Positions 15,138 to 23,948 of a stretch of DNA of 64,000 nt are shown in pieces. This DNA is from Rhizobium sp. JAB6. GTDB taxonomy: Bacteria; Pseudomonadota; Alphaproteobacteria; Rhizobiales; Rhizobiaceae. A program made the translations under genes and the position numbers. Position 1 is the first letter of the stretch. Each line of letters begins with the position of its first letter. The notes under the pieces were generated by a model. It did not search any database, had not been told where the DNA came from, and was given only the letters and a program-made list of their open reading frames with translations. The DNA lies in NCBI RefSeq assembly GCF_003024605.1, contig NZ_PYJQ01000001.1, positions 591,001-655,000 on the forward strand, given 5' to 3'.

Positions 15138-16442
15138 ATGGCGCGCAAACAGCATCGTCATCGCCTTGCGCTCACGCTTACCCTCGGCATGTTGATGCCG
15201 GGGGTTGCAGGCGCCGAGGGACAGGACGGCCTGCCGCTCTACAAGATGCTGCGCTCGCTCGAATTCGTGCAGGATTCCGTTGTCGCGGGCGACAGTTCTG
15301 CCGCGGAAATGCAGCGGTTCCTGCTCGGAACTATAGACGAGCGCCTGCGCAGCGCCGACAAATCCGTCTTCGAGGACAACCGCAACGTCGATGCGGCACT
15401 GATCTATGCCATGAGCGGCGGCAACCCCGAAACGCTCGAATATCTGATGTCGCGCGACGTCAACGGCAATTTCGACAATCGCGTTGCGGATGTCCTGAGG
15501 AAATATCTGAACGGCAAGGGTCTGCTCGTGGTCAACACGCTTGCCGACATCGCCAAGGAGTATCGCGGCAAGCCGATCGGCCCCTACCTCTCGCTGGTTG
15601 CAGGTAATGTCATGTCGGGCAAGAATGCCAAGGCGGCCTTGCAGCTCTACGACTGGGCGCGTTTGATGGCACCCGGCACGATCGTCGAGGAATCGGCATT
15701 GCGCCGCTCGCTGGCGCTGTGCGCCGATGCGGGCATGGTGCCGCAGGGGCTCGATTATGCAAGGCGCTACACGCGGCGCTTTCTGCATTCGCCCTATGCC
15801 AGCCAGTTTGCCGATCTTTCCGTGCAGCTGGTGGTGGATCACGATTCCGACGTCAAGCAGCAGGATATCGTCGATATCCTGTCCTTCATGGATCCGCCGA
15901 GACAGCGGGAAATCTATTTGCGCATGGCGCGCCGGGCCGCGATCGCGGGCAAGGCCGATCTCGCCGCGCTGGCGGCCGACCGCGCCCAGGCGATCTCCAA
16001 TGACGGCGGCGATGCCTTTGGCGCGCTGGCGAACTTCTATGGCGGCGTGGCGGGCATATCCACGCCAGAATTGAAGGCGGCGATCAACGATGTGAACCAG
16101 ATGCCGGCGGGCGAGCTGAATGCGCGCGACCGCGCTTTGCGCGACGCCGCAAAGGCGGTGGCGGCGGAGATATTACGGACACCCGATGCTGCAAGCCTCG
16201 GGCAAGGCAGCGTTCCTAACCTGCCCAACCAACGCAAGACTGAACACGATGCTGCTGTGACGAATCAAGCGGGAGGCCAATCTCCCGGCACGGCGGGTGT
16301 TGAGCAGGGGGCCCCGGCAAACGCGGCTCCCGCCCCGGAGGGAGGGCGGCAGGAGGCCGACTCTTCGTTCAACGCATTCGTCACGACGAGCCGCTCGAAG
16401 CTGGAAGCCATCGACGGCCTGTTGAAGCAGGAAAGTCATTGA
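15138..16442 (+). CDS. motC: Chemotaxis/motility protein MotC
   Basis: The product has 434 residues and is a periplasmic motor protein found in rhizobia, where it binds MotB and is needed to open or control the stator. The first 26 or so residues form a signal peptide (LALTLTLGMLMPGVAGAEG). The central region (about 60-300) is helical and repeat-like (YNGKGLLVVNTLADIAKEYRG and similar). It sits between motB and fliK with 3-base and 1-base gaps, so the unit is clearly one operon. Its chaperone MotE is encoded at the start of the window. Confidence 0.93.
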   Translation: MARKQHRHRLALTLTLGMLMPGVAGAEGQDGLPLYKMLRSLEFVQDSVVAGDSSAAEMQRFLLGTIDERLRSADKSVFEDNRNVDAALIYAMSGGNPETLEYLMSRDVNGNFDNRVADVLRKYLNGKGLLVVNTLADIAKEYRGKPIGPYLSLVAGNVMSGKNAKAALQLYDWARLMAPGTIVEESALRRSLALCADAGMVPQGLDYARRYTRRFLHSPYASQFADLSVQLVVDHDSDVKQQDIVDILSFMDPPRQREIYLRMARRAAIAGKADLAALAADRAQAISNDGGDAFGALANFYGGVAGISTPELKAAINDVNQMPAGELNARDRALRDAAKAVAAEILRTPDAASLGQGSVPNLPNQRKTEHDAAVTNQAGGQSPGTAGVEQGAPANAAPAPEGGRQEADSSFNAFVTTSRSKLEAIDGLLKQESH

Positions 16443-16443
16443 T

Positions 16444-18054
16444 ATGAACGACATCGGTGTGTCCGGCGCCTCATCGGGGGCGGATATTCGTGCTGTTGCC
16501 CAAGGCAGCCGCTCGACGAAGCAGGATGACAGCACGAGTTTTATCGATGCGCTGACGAGCTCGCTCGGCAATGGTGGCAAATCTTCAAGCTCCAATGCCG
16601 GTGCCGATACCTCGGCCAATGCGGACCCGACCGTCGATATCGACAAGGATACGGGCGCGGCAAAGACCGTCGCGGGGAATTCCTCTGCGGCAGCTCTCTC
16701 CCTCGATGACAATACCAAGGCCGGAATTGGGATGATCGATACTTCCGGAGCCAACCTCCCCAATCTCCCCGCCCTGGCCAAGAGCGCGAAAGCTGCGCAG
16801 GCCGCAGGCCCCGCTTCGCTCTCGAAATCGCTGATCGAGCTGCAGAATGCAGTCTCTGCCGCGGGTGAGGCCAGCGCAACATCCGCCGGATCCGAACAGC
16901 CTGCGGCAGCCCCAGACCCGGCGATGCCCGTGGCGGCCGATACGAGCAAAGCGCCGGTGCAGTCTGCCGCACTCGATCAGCTTGCCGAGATCGCGCAGCA
17001 ATTGGCCGACGTCGCACCTACGGGGGGGCAGACGGCACCGGTCAAGAGCGACGGCAAGACCTCCGTCGCAAAGGATGGAAAGGATGCCCAGGTCGCGGAT
17101 GACGGTAAGCCTGCATCGACGCAAGGCAGCCAGCCGATCAATACGATTTCCGATGCCTTGTCGCTGTTGAACGTTGCGCAGCCGATCGTCGCCACGCAGG
17201 TTAGCACAGCACAGGCAGGCAAGACGGCAGACGATGCCAAGGTCCAGGCATTGCCATCAGGCAAGGCGGTACTTGCGAATGATGCCTCGGACACGGCCTT
17301 GACGTTGCCGGATGATGGCAAGGGAGCAAATGCCGTGCAAACATTCCGCCTGAGCCGGGCGGACGGCCGTGGCGGCGCGCTCGATCTGTCGATCAGCAAG
17401 GGCGGCGAGGATGTTGCCGATGTCAAAGTCGGCGCTGCTGCAGGTGGCGATGCGGTGGCAGTCACCGTGCTGGATTCGCGCCGCTATCTCGGCCTTGCCG
17501 CCAATTCCAACGCGGCGTTGGTCGCTGGAAGCCTGGCCGGCGACCGCGAATGGTCGGCCGCGATGCAGCCTGGATCGGCGCTTTACAACGCCGCGAACCT
17601 GACGAGCACCGGCAAGGTCGTCAACACGCTGAAGATCCAGCTGCGTCCGGACAATCTCGGTGAGGTTACGGCAACCATGCGGCTTTCAGGAGATCAATTG
17701 AGCGTCGATCTGAAGGTTCAGACGGGCGAAGCCTACAGGCAGCTGCATGCCGATCAGAGCCGGATGGTCGATGCGCTGCGCGCGCAAGGCTATCAGGTCG
17801 ACAATATCACCGTCACCCTCACGTCCAATGCCGAACAGCAGTCGGATGGCGGCCGCAATTCCGGATCGAACCAGCCACAGCAGCAGTCCCTGTTGAACCA
17901 GGGGCAGGGGGGCGACGCGCGCTCCAGGGGCCAGAACTATTCAGGGCAGCAGGCAAATGCAAACGAAGGCAATCGCAGTTCGGGTGAGCGCAGCGTTGAG
18001 GATGGTGCTGGTGGTGGCCTGCAGCGTTCTCGCTCTGGTGCGGTTTACCTCTGA
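16444..18054 (+). CDS. fliK: Flagellar hook-length control protein FliK (MotD)
   Basis: The product has 536 residues. Most of it is low-complexity, rich in Ser, Ala, Asp and Gly, as expected for the FliK molecular ruler. The C-terminal domain with LKIQLRPDNLGEVTATMRL and RMVDALRAQGYQVDNITVTL is the FliK substrate-specificity switch domain. In S. meliloti this gene was first called motD and later recognised as fliK. AGGAAAG lies about 10 bases upstream. The 3' end overlaps the following transglycosylase gene in another frame. Confidence 0.92.
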   Translation: MNDIGVSGASSGADIRAVAQGSRSTKQDDSTSFIDALTSSLGNGGKSSSSNAGADTSANADPTVDIDKDTGAAKTVAGNSSAAALSLDDNTKAGIGMIDTSGANLPNLPALAKSAKAAQAAGPASLSKSLIELQNAVSAAGEASATSAGSEQPAAAPDPAMPVAADTSKAPVQSAALDQLAEIAQQLADVAPTGGQTAPVKSDGKTSVAKDGKDAQVADDGKPASTQGSQPINTISDALSLLNVAQPIVATQVSTAQAGKTADDAKVQALPSGKAVLANDASDTALTLPDDGKGANAVQTFRLSRADGRGGALDLSISKGGEDVADVKVGAAAGGDAVAVTVLDSRRYLGLAANSNAALVAGSLAGDREWSAAMQPGSALYNAANLTSTGKVVNTLKIQLRPDNLGEVTATMRLSGDQLSVDLKVQTGEAYRQLHADQSRMVDALRAQGYQVDNITVTLTSNAEQQSDGGRNSGSNQPQQQSLLNQGQGGDARSRGQNYSGQQANANEGNRSSGERSVEDGAGGGLQRSRSGAVYL

Positions 18055-18589
18055 GGCGCACGCATCGGGCAATCCGGCGCCGCCGGACAATGGTGCCGCA
18101 GGACTTTGCGAACGCGAAATCCAGTCTGCCGCCGCGAAATACGGGATACCGGAAGGAATCCTTTATTCAGTCGGCCTGACGGAGACCGGGCGCAAGGGAT
18201 CGCTTTACCCCTATGCTCTCAATGTCGAGGGGCGGCCGATCTTCCCGCCATCGGAGGGCGCCGCCCTGCAGATATTTGCCGCAGCCCGGCAGAGCGGGGC
18301 AAAGCTCATCGACGTCGGGTGCATGCAGATCAATCAGTATTTTCATGGTGAAAACTTTGCCTCCGTCGCCGCCATGTTCGATCCGCGCAGCAATGTCGAA
18401 TATGCCGCAAAGTTTCTCCGCAATCTGCATGACAGGCACGAGACCTGGACGATGGCGGTAGCAAGATACCATGCCGGACCGAACAACGACCCCGCCCAGA
18501 AGGTCTATGTCTGCCGCGTGATCGCCAATCTGGTCGCTACCGGTTATGGAAAATGGACGCCAAACGCGGCCACGTTCTGCCGGGAATAA
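17957..18589 (+). CDS. Lytic transglycosylase, SLT-like
   Basis: The product has 210 residues. A signal peptide (about 15-37, MVLVVACSVLALVRF...EAHA) is followed by a lysozyme-like domain with GILYSVGLTETGRKG (the Glu is the likely catalytic acid) and the family-type GCMQINQYFH. It probably cuts peptidoglycan to let the flagellar rod or motor through. The ATG at 17957 has AGGG 9 bases upstream, but it overlaps fliK by 98 bases. An alternative ATG at 18002 would overlap by 53 and give a tighter signal peptide. Relatives have the same gene between fliK and rem. Confidence 0.82.
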   Translation: MQTKAIAVRVSAALRMVLVVACSVLALVRFTSEAHASGNPAPPDNGAAGLCEREIQSAAAKYGIPEGILYSVGLTETGRKGSLYPYALNVEGRPIFPPSEGAALQIFAAARQSGAKLIDVGCMQINQYFHGENFASVAAMFDPRSNVEYAAKFLRNLHDRHETWTMAVARYHAGPNNDPAQKVYVCRVIANLVATGYGKWTPNAATFCRE

Positions 18590-18615
18590 GCACCCGCAGG
18601 TTGCATATGGGATCC

Positions 18616-18633
18616 GGTTAGCCCACGCTAACC
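18616..18633. other. Inverted repeat in the rem upstream region
   Basis: GGTTAGC (18616-18622) and GCTAACC (18627-18633) form a perfect 7-bp dyad with a CCAC loop, in the 279-base gap between the transglycosylase and rem. The rest of that gap is AT-rich (18670-18800) and presumably holds the rem promoter. No motif could be named with confidence. Confidence 0.35.
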
Positions 18634-18868
18634 CAACCGAAGCAGTTGACTGCCGTGGTTTTGCCCAAAATGCTAGTCTTAATTATACGTCTGCTAACAA
18701 GTTTTTTATCGGTGTGGAACGCCGATCACCTACTATATCTAGTGCAAATCGCACCCCTATGGTTAATCAATTATTAATTTCCGTCACTCATTTCCGACAG
18801 TTGTTCGTGATTCGCCCGATTCGTACCCATAGGTCATCGAAACACCACACTGATTCGGAGGCGGACGA

Positions 18869-19540
18869 ATGATCGTAGTGGTTGATGAGCGAGAGCTCGT
18901 TAAAGACGGATACACATCACTCTTTGGACGCGAGGGCATTCCTTCGACGGGATTTGATCCGCGTGAATTCAGCGAATGGGTCTCGACCGCGGCAGAGGGC
19001 GACATCGCTGCGGTCGAAGCCTTCCTGATCGGACAGGGGCAGCAGGTGCTCGAGCTGCCGAGGGCGATCCGCGACAGGACGGCGGCACCTGTCATCGCGG
19101 TCAGCGACCAGCCCTCGCTGGAAGCCACGCTTGCCCTTTTTGATTGCGGCGTGGACGATGTCGTGCGCAAGCCGGTCCATCCCCGGGAAATCCTGGCTCG
19201 GGCCGCGGCGATCCGCCGCCGGCTGAAGGCGATCAGCAACTATACCGATATCGGCCCCATTCGCGTCTTCGCGGACGGCCGCGATCCGGAAATCAACGGT
19301 TCCGTATTCGCCTTGCCGCGCCGCGAGCGCCGCATCCTCGAATATTTGATCGCCAATCGCGGCCGTCGCGTGACGAAGACCCAGATCTTCAACGCCATCT
19401 ACGGCATCTTCGACGAGGAAGTCGAAGAGAACGTCGTCGAAAGCCATATTTCCAAGCTGCGCAAGAAACTGCGCAAGAAGCTCGGTTTCGACCCGGTCGA
19501 TTCCAAGCGCTTCCTCGGCTATTGCATCGACTGGAGCTGA
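18869..19540 (+). CDS. rem: Rem, OmpR-type regulator of swimming motility
   Basis: The product has 223 residues with an N-terminal receiver-like domain (1-120) and a C-terminal winged helix (about 130-223, [24 protein letters not shown]...[19 protein letters not shown]). In S. meliloti Rem is made under VisNR control and activates the later flagellar operons and rem itself. The receiver lacks a normal phosphorylation site: where LLDL-type Asp is expected it reads AAVEAFLIG, although the Lys of VRKP is kept. So it probably acts without phosphorylation. GGAGGCGGA lies just upstream of the ATG. A strong terminator follows. Confidence 0.92.
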   Translation: MIVVVDERELVKDGYTSLFGREGIPSTGFDPREFSEWVSTAAEGDIAAVEAFLIGQGQQVLELPRAIRDRTAAPVIAVSDQPSLEATLALFDCGVDDVVRKPVHPREILARAAAIRRRLKAISNYTDIGPIRVFADGRDPEINGSVFALPRRERRILEYLIANRGRRVTKTQIFNAIYGIFDEEVEENVVESHISKLRKKLRKKLGFDPVDSKRFLGYCIDWS

Positions 19541-19580
19541 TGCCGCCGGTCGCGCATTCCAGATATCAAAAATTGCTTAG

Positions 19581-19616
19581 AGGCCCGGAAATCCCTTGAT
19601 TTCCGGGCCTACTCTT
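19581..19616 (+). terminator. Rho-independent terminator after rem
   Basis: A perfect 13-bp stem AGGCCCGGAAATC/GATTTCCGGGCCT (19581-19593, 19598-19610) with a CCTT loop is followed by ACTCTTTT. It separates rem from the flgK operon, which must therefore have its own promoter. Confidence 0.9.
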
Positions 19617-20053
19617 TTGCGCCGCATGGGACGGTCATCGCGCAGATGGTGCGTTCTCTCTTACCGTTCCGCGTCGTAATAGCGAACGGCAACGTCCGGA
19701 CTTCGACCTTGCTTCGAAGCTTTTCGCGATGATCGCTTTTTCGTTCTCTCAGACAGCTTCACGCAAGGCCCGCCACCTACTCTCAGTCGTATGAAGGATA
19801 ACGAGGATTCCAGATGAGGAATTTCGGCAGCAGAGAGACTGCGTTTGCGGAAGTGAGTGCAGAGGCAGCCCGCTTCAGCGCCGCTTTTGGCGGCGGCCTT
19901 AATGTGACACGGGTTTCCTGCGGGAATCGTCCGTCCGTTGCCGATGACGATCTGGTCTATTTCGCCGGCCTTGCTCCGACAGGCTATTCCGACACTTGCA
20001 GTGCGTCTTCGGCTGATCTGTCGCGCTAAAACGAATAGGGTATCGAGTCAGTC
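19617..20053 (+). other. Intergenic region upstream of flgK where flgE is expected
   Basis: About 440 bases lie between the rem terminator and flgK. Relatives carry the hook gene flgE at this place. No frame here shows FlgE signatures such as the NIAN/GYK motif near the start. The stretch holds a perfect GCTTCGAAGC palindrome at 19711-19720 and a small open frame (19814-20029). It probably includes the promoter of the flgK operon, but no promoter boxes could be named. Confidence 0.5.
19814..20029 (+). CDS. Small hypothetical protein upstream of flgK
   Basis: This is a 71-codon frame with a good Shine-Dalgarno (GAGG, 7 bases before the ATG). The product (MRNFGSRETAFAEVSAEAARFSA...) has no motif I recognise, no signal peptide and no membrane helix. 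It carries two cysteines. It could be a real small gene, or what is left where flgE used to start, since the GAGG-ATG pair is placed as expected for the first gene of the hook operon. It is not similar to FlgE. Confidence 0.3.
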   Translation: MRNFGSRETAFAEVSAEAARFSAAFGGGLNVTRVSCGNRPSVADDDLVYFAGLAPTGYSDTCSASSADLSR

Positions 20054-21544
20054 ATGTCGCTTACAACAGCTCTCAACAACGCGCAGGCAATATTCAACAA
20101 TACCGGCACGCAGAGCAGCGTCGTGTCGAACAATATCGCCAACGCCAACAATACGAACTATTCACGGCGCCAGGCAATGTTGACCACCGACATGGCCGGC
20201 GCTCAGGTGGTGCAGATCTCGCGCAGCAGCGAACCTGCGCTTCAGAAGGCCTATCTCAGTTCGACGTCGTCGGATTCGGCGCAGCAGCTGCTGCTGAACG
20301 CCTACAGCAATCTTCAGTCGGCAACGATCGGCGGCAACGACAACGAAATTGCGCCGGCGACCTATCTGTCCGCATTTCAGGATGCGATGCAGAATTACGC
20401 CGGGTCGCCATCGAATGCCACGGCGGCCCAATCCGCGATCAATGCGGCTCAGAGCCTGGCTACATCTCTCAACAATGCCACGACGGCTGTACAGGGCGCC
20501 CGCGCCGATGCCGACAAGCAGATCAGCTCCGACGTCGACACGCTGAATAGCCTTCTGAAGCAGTTCCAGACGGCCAACGAGGCGGTAAAATCGGCCACGG
20601 CGGCCGCCAATCCCACGTCTAGTGCCCTTGCCGACGCGATGGACCAGCGCGATTCGATCCTGAACCAGATCTCAAAGATCGTCGGCGTCACGACGGTGAC
20701 GCGCGGCAACAATGACATGGCGCTCTATACCACCAGCGGAACGACCCTGTTCGAGACTATTCCGCGCACGGTGACGTTTCAGCCGACCCCGACGTATACG
20801 GCCACCACTCCCGTCCCCGGCAACAGCGTCTATATCGACGGCGTTGCGCTGACCCCCGGCCAGGGTGCGAATACGACGGCGCAGGGCACTCTTCAGGCGG
20901 CGCTTCAGATCCGCGATGATGTCGCGCCGACCTACCAGAAGCAGCTCGACGAAATCGCCCGAGGATTGGTGAGCGTCTTTGCGGAAACAAACAGCGATCC
21001 TTCGAAGCCGACATTACCTGGCCTTTTTACCTGGAGCGGCGGCAGTGTTCCTGCCAGTGGTACCGCGGTCACCGGCTTGGCCGGTTCGATCGCCGTTAAT
21101 TCGAAATTAATCACATCCCAAGGTGGCGATCCGTCGTTGCTGCGAGACGGTGGTATCAACAATGCCGGGACTGAGACCGGCTATACGAAGAATACCAGCG
21201 GCGGCAGCGGCTATTCCACACAGCTCGATGCTTTCATTACGGCAATGAACGCAAAGATGGCGTTCGATCCTACCGCAGGCTCCAGCACCAATGCCAGCCT
21301 CATGGATTATTCAGCCAGCTCCATTGGCTGGTTGGAAGGCCAGCGCAGCGCGGCGACGACCGCGGCGGAAAATACGTCCGCCGCTCTCTCGCGCTCCTCG
21401 GGCGCCTATTCGAATGCGACCGGCGTCAGCCTCGATGAAGAGCTGACGCTGATGATGGATATCGAGCAGTCCTACAAGGCTGGGACGAAGATACTGAACA
21501 CCGTCAACCAGATGCTTCAAGCTGTCCTGGATCTTGCGAGCTAA
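20054..21544 (+). CDS. flgK: Flagellar hook-associated protein 1 FlgK
   Basis: The product has 496 residues and forms the first hook-filament junction zone. The N-terminus (ALNNAQAIFNNTGTQSSVVSNNIANANNTNYSRRQ) has the axial-protein motif NNIANANN and the FlgK-type YSRR. The C-terminus (VSLDEELTLMMDIEQSYKAGTKILNTVNQML) has the matching conserved helix. The central region is Thr/Ser-rich. It heads the flgK-flgL-flaF-flbT-flgD-fliQ group, with flgL 3 bases downstream. It differs from FlgE, which has a GYK-type N-terminus. Confidence 0.94.
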   Translation: MSLTTALNNAQAIFNNTGTQSSVVSNNIANANNTNYSRRQAMLTTDMAGAQVVQISRSSEPALQKAYLSSTSSDSAQQLLLNAYSNLQSATIGGNDNEIAPATYLSAFQDAMQNYAGSPSNATAAQSAINAAQSLATSLNNATTAVQGARADADKQISSDVDTLNSLLKQFQTANEAVKSATAAANPTSSALADAMDQRDSILNQISKIVGVTTVTRGNNDMALYTTSGTTLFETIPRTVTFQPTPTYTATTPVPGNSVYIDGVALTPGQGANTTAQGTLQAALQIRDDVAPTYQKQLDEIARGLVSVFAETNSDPSKPTLPGLFTWSGGSVPASGTAVTGLAGSIAVNSKLITSQGGDPSLLRDGGINNAGTETGYTKNTSGGSGYSTQLDAFITAMNAKMAFDPTAGSSTNASLMDYSASSIGWLEGQRSAATTAAENTSAALSRSSGAYSNATGVSLDEELTLMMDIEQSYKAGTKILNTVNQMLQAVLDLAS

Positions 21545-21547
21545 ACC

Positions 21548-22591
21548 ATGAAACTCTCTTTCATTTCGAGCACAGCCATTCAGAATGCCATGCGCCAGAC
21601 GATCCGTCAGGCACAGAATGAGATGACGAGCGCCTCCACGGAGGCGACCACCGGCGTTTACGCCGATATCGGTGTTTCGCTCGGCGGCAGCACGTCGCTC
21701 AATGTAAACCTGACGCGGGAGGTGTCGCGTATCGACTCCATCCTCAGCAGCAATTCCATTGCCAACCAGAGGATGACGACCTCGCAGACCGCCCTGACCG
21801 GCATGGGCACGCAGGCGCAGAAGCTGATGGACCAGCTGGTGGCACTGAGCGGCAACACCGACGGCAGCAGCGTCGCCTTGGCGCAGCAGGCGGCCTCATC
21901 GACCCTGTCGAACGTTATCGCTTCCGCCAACACCATGGTCAATGGCGAGTACCTTTTTGCCGGGACGAATACCGATGTCCAGCCGATGACCGATCAGTCC
22001 GCGACAACGAACGGGAACATTCAGTCGGCGCTGACGACCTACATGTCCACGAAAGGGGTAACCGCATCGACCATATCGGCAGACCAGATAACGGATTTCA
22101 TCAAGACCCAGGTCGAGCCGATGTTCACGTCCGACGCCAGCTGGTCGAGCTGGTCGAGTGCATCCGATCAGAATATGACCAGCCGCATCAGCAATTCGGA
22201 AGTCATCGAAACCTCGACGAATGCGAACTCGTCCGGCATCCGGTATCTGGCATTGGCGACCAGCGTGACCAATGCGCTCATGGGCACGCCTCCCGGCCTC
22301 AATCAAAGCGCCGTGAATGCCGTCACGAAGCAGGCCATCAGCTATACGCGTCAGTCTGTTGACGGGTTGAACAGCCAGGCAAGCCAGCTCGGCCTGTCGC
22401 AGTCGCGCCTGTCGGACGCGAATACGACGCTCAATGCCCAGAAGACCATTCTCAACACCAGCATTGGTGACCTGACCGGAGTCGATCCCTATGAGGCGTC
22501 GACCAAGGTCAACAGTCTCCAGACGCAGCTCCAAACGGCTTATACTATTGTTTCCAAGATCCAGCAGCTAAGCCTTGTAAATTACCTTTGA
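21548..22591 (+). CDS. flgL: Flagellar hook-associated protein 3 FlgL
   Basis: The product has 347 residues and forms the second junction layer between hook and filament. The N-terminal helix (FISSTAIQNAMRQTIRQAQNEM) and C-terminal end (NSLQTQLQTAYTIVSKIQQLSLVNYL) are typical, with a flagellin-like D1 pattern between them. It starts 3 bases after flgK, so the two are cotranscribed. Confidence 0.93.
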   Translation: MKLSFISSTAIQNAMRQTIRQAQNEMTSASTEATTGVYADIGVSLGGSTSLNVNLTREVSRIDSILSSNSIANQRMTTSQTALTGMGTQAQKLMDQLVALSGNTDGSSVALAQQAASSTLSNVIASANTMVNGEYLFAGTNTDVQPMTDQSATTNGNIQSALTTYMSTKGVTASTISADQITDFIKTQVEPMFTSDASWSSWSSASDQNMTSRISNSEVIETSTNANSSGIRYLALATSVTNALMGTPPGLNQSAVNAVTKQAISYTRQSVDGLNSQASQLGLSQSRLSDANTTLNAQKTILNTSIGDLTGVDPYEASTKVNSLQTQLQTAYTIVSKIQQLSLVNYL

Positions 22592-22607
22592 TGATCAAAG
22601 GGATGTA

Positions 22608-22628
22608 ATGACCAGGAAGGATGCATGA
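22608..22628 (+). other. Six-codon open frame abutting flaF
   Basis: ATG ACC AGG AAG GAT GCA TGA reads as a complete 6-codon frame, and its stop codon touches the flaF ATG at 22629. The flaF Shine-Dalgarno (AGGAAGG, 22614-22620) lies inside it. It may be chance, or a leader that couples translation. Confidence 0.25.
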
Positions 22629-22976
22629 ATGTATCAGTTCTCATATGCGGAAGTCATGCAGGATGCTGTGGCCGACGCCAAGGAACGAGAACGCCAAGTT
22701 CTGGACCGGTCGATAGCTCTTCTCTCCGCGGCCCGTGATGCGGAAAAATACGGTCGTGAGGCGATCGAGGCACTCTTCTATACGCGCCGCGTATGGGTGA
22801 GCTTCGTCGACGACCTGAAAAGCCCGGAGAACCAGCTCAATGTCGAACTGCGGGCCAACCTTATCTCGATCGCCATTTGGATTTTGAAGGAATGCGATCG
22901 AATTCGGCTGCGCCAGTCGGAAAATTATCAAGGCATCATAGATGTCACCACCATCATCAGGGATGGACTTAAATGA
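22629..22976 (+). CDS. flaF: Flagellar biosynthesis regulator FlaF
   Basis: The product is a 115-residue alphaproteobacterial protein that promotes flagellin synthesis or secretion and acts opposite to FlbT in Caulobacter. The sequence starts [22 protein letters not shown] and has the conserved [11 protein letters not shown] and [13 protein letters not shown] segments. AGGAAGG lies 8 bases before the ATG. The gene overlaps flbT by 4 bases (ATGA). Confidence 0.92.
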   Translation: MYQFSYAEVMQDAVADAKERERQVLDRSIALLSAARDAEKYGREAIEALFYTRRVWVSFVDDLKSPENQLNVELRANLISIAIWILKECDRIRLRQSENYQGIIDVTTIIRDGLK

Positions 22977-23425
22977 AAAGTACGCTTCGCATATCGCTCA
23001 AAGCCGGGGAAAAGATCTTTATCAATGGGGCCGTCCTGCGTGTCGATCGCAAGGTTGCCCTGGAATTCCTGAATGATGTGACGTTCCTGCTCGAAAACCA
23101 CGTGCTTCAGCCCGAGGACGCGACGACGCCTCTGCGTCAGCTCTATTTCATCGCGCAGATGATCCTTATCAATCCGGAGGGCAAGGAGCAGTCGACGGCT
23201 ATGTTCCGCAAGTCGATCGTCATGCTACTGTCGTGCTTCCACAATGAGGAAGTGCTTGCCGAGCTCAAGCGCATCGACGGCCTTGTCTCCACCGGCCGCG
23301 CCTTTGACGCGCTGAAGGCGATCCGCAGCTTGTACCCGATCGAGGACCATATTCTGAACAGCCAGGAAATGCCGGCGGCAACGATCGAGCACATCCGCCG
23401 GGAGATCGCTCCATGGCAGCGGTAG
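22973..23425 (+). CDS. flbT: Flagellin mRNA regulator FlbT
   Basis: The product has 150 residues and matches FlbT ([47 protein letters not shown]). In Caulobacter, FlbT binds the 5' untranslated region of flagellin mRNA and destabilises it when assembly is blocked. Here four flagellin genes share a conserved leader element, which makes a similar role plausible. The gene overlaps flaF by 4 bases and flgD by 13 bases. Confidence 0.92.
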   Translation: MKSTLRISLKAGEKIFINGAVLRVDRKVALEFLNDVTFLLENHVLQPEDATTPLRQLYFIAQMILINPEGKEQSTAMFRKSIVMLLSCFHNEEVLAELKRIDGLVSTGRAFDALKAIRSLYPIEDHILNSQEMPAATIEHIRREIAPWQR

Positions 23426-23919
23426 ACAGCGTCGGCAGCAGCACCGGCACGAACTCTTCGAGCACCGCCAACAATGCTGCCGCCGCATCCGCAAAGGCTA
23501 CGTTGAACTATAACGATTTCCTGCAGCTCCTCATCGCGCAGATGAAGAACCAGGATCCGACCAGTCCGATGGATGCCACCCAGCAGATTTCCCAGCTGGC
23601 GAGCTTCTCCCAGGTCGAGCAGCAGATCCAGACGAACTCGCATCTGGAAACCGTGCTGCAGAACCAGTGGATCTCGCAGGCCTCCGATTATATCGGCAAG
23701 CAGATCATGAGCGCCGACGGCAAGACCACCGGCACGATCAAGCAGGTAAGCGTCTATACGGACGGTATCATTGCCGAAACCAATGCCGGCGACAAGATTC
23801 TGATTCAGGCCGGCGTGACGATCGCTCCGGCGGGCACGACCATTGATACCTCGCCCACGTCGAGCGATAGTAGCAGCAGTGATTCGTCATCGAATACGAA
23901 TCAGACCAGCGGCACATGA
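23413..23919 (+). CDS. flgD: Flagellar hook cap / assembly protein FlgD
   Basis: The product has 168 residues with the hook-capping N-terminal signature [21 protein letters not shown] and [14 protein letters not shown]. FlgD caps the growing hook. The protein is shorter than enteric FlgD (about 230), as usual for rhizobia, and ends in a Ser/Thr-rich tail ([17 protein letters not shown]). GGGAG lies 9 bases before the ATG. Its start overlaps flbT by 13 bases. Its presence shows that a hook is built, although flgE itself is not in this stretch. Confidence 0.92.
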   Translation: MAAVDSVGSSTGTNSSSTANNAAAASAKATLNYNDFLQLLIAQMKNQDPTSPMDATQQISQLASFSQVEQQIQTNSHLETVLQNQWISQASDYIGKQIMSADGKTTGTIKQVSVYTDGIIAETNAGDKILIQAGVTIAPAGTTIDTSPTSSDSSSSDSSSNTNQTSGT

Positions 23920-23948
23920 CGTGCCGCTGAACCGGGAGTGGACAGGTC

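Noticed and set aside
20054-21544. Idea that the gene called flgK is really flgE
   Set aside because: The N-terminus has the YSRR form and the C-terminus the FlgK-type helix; the length also fits FlgK, and flgL follows directly.
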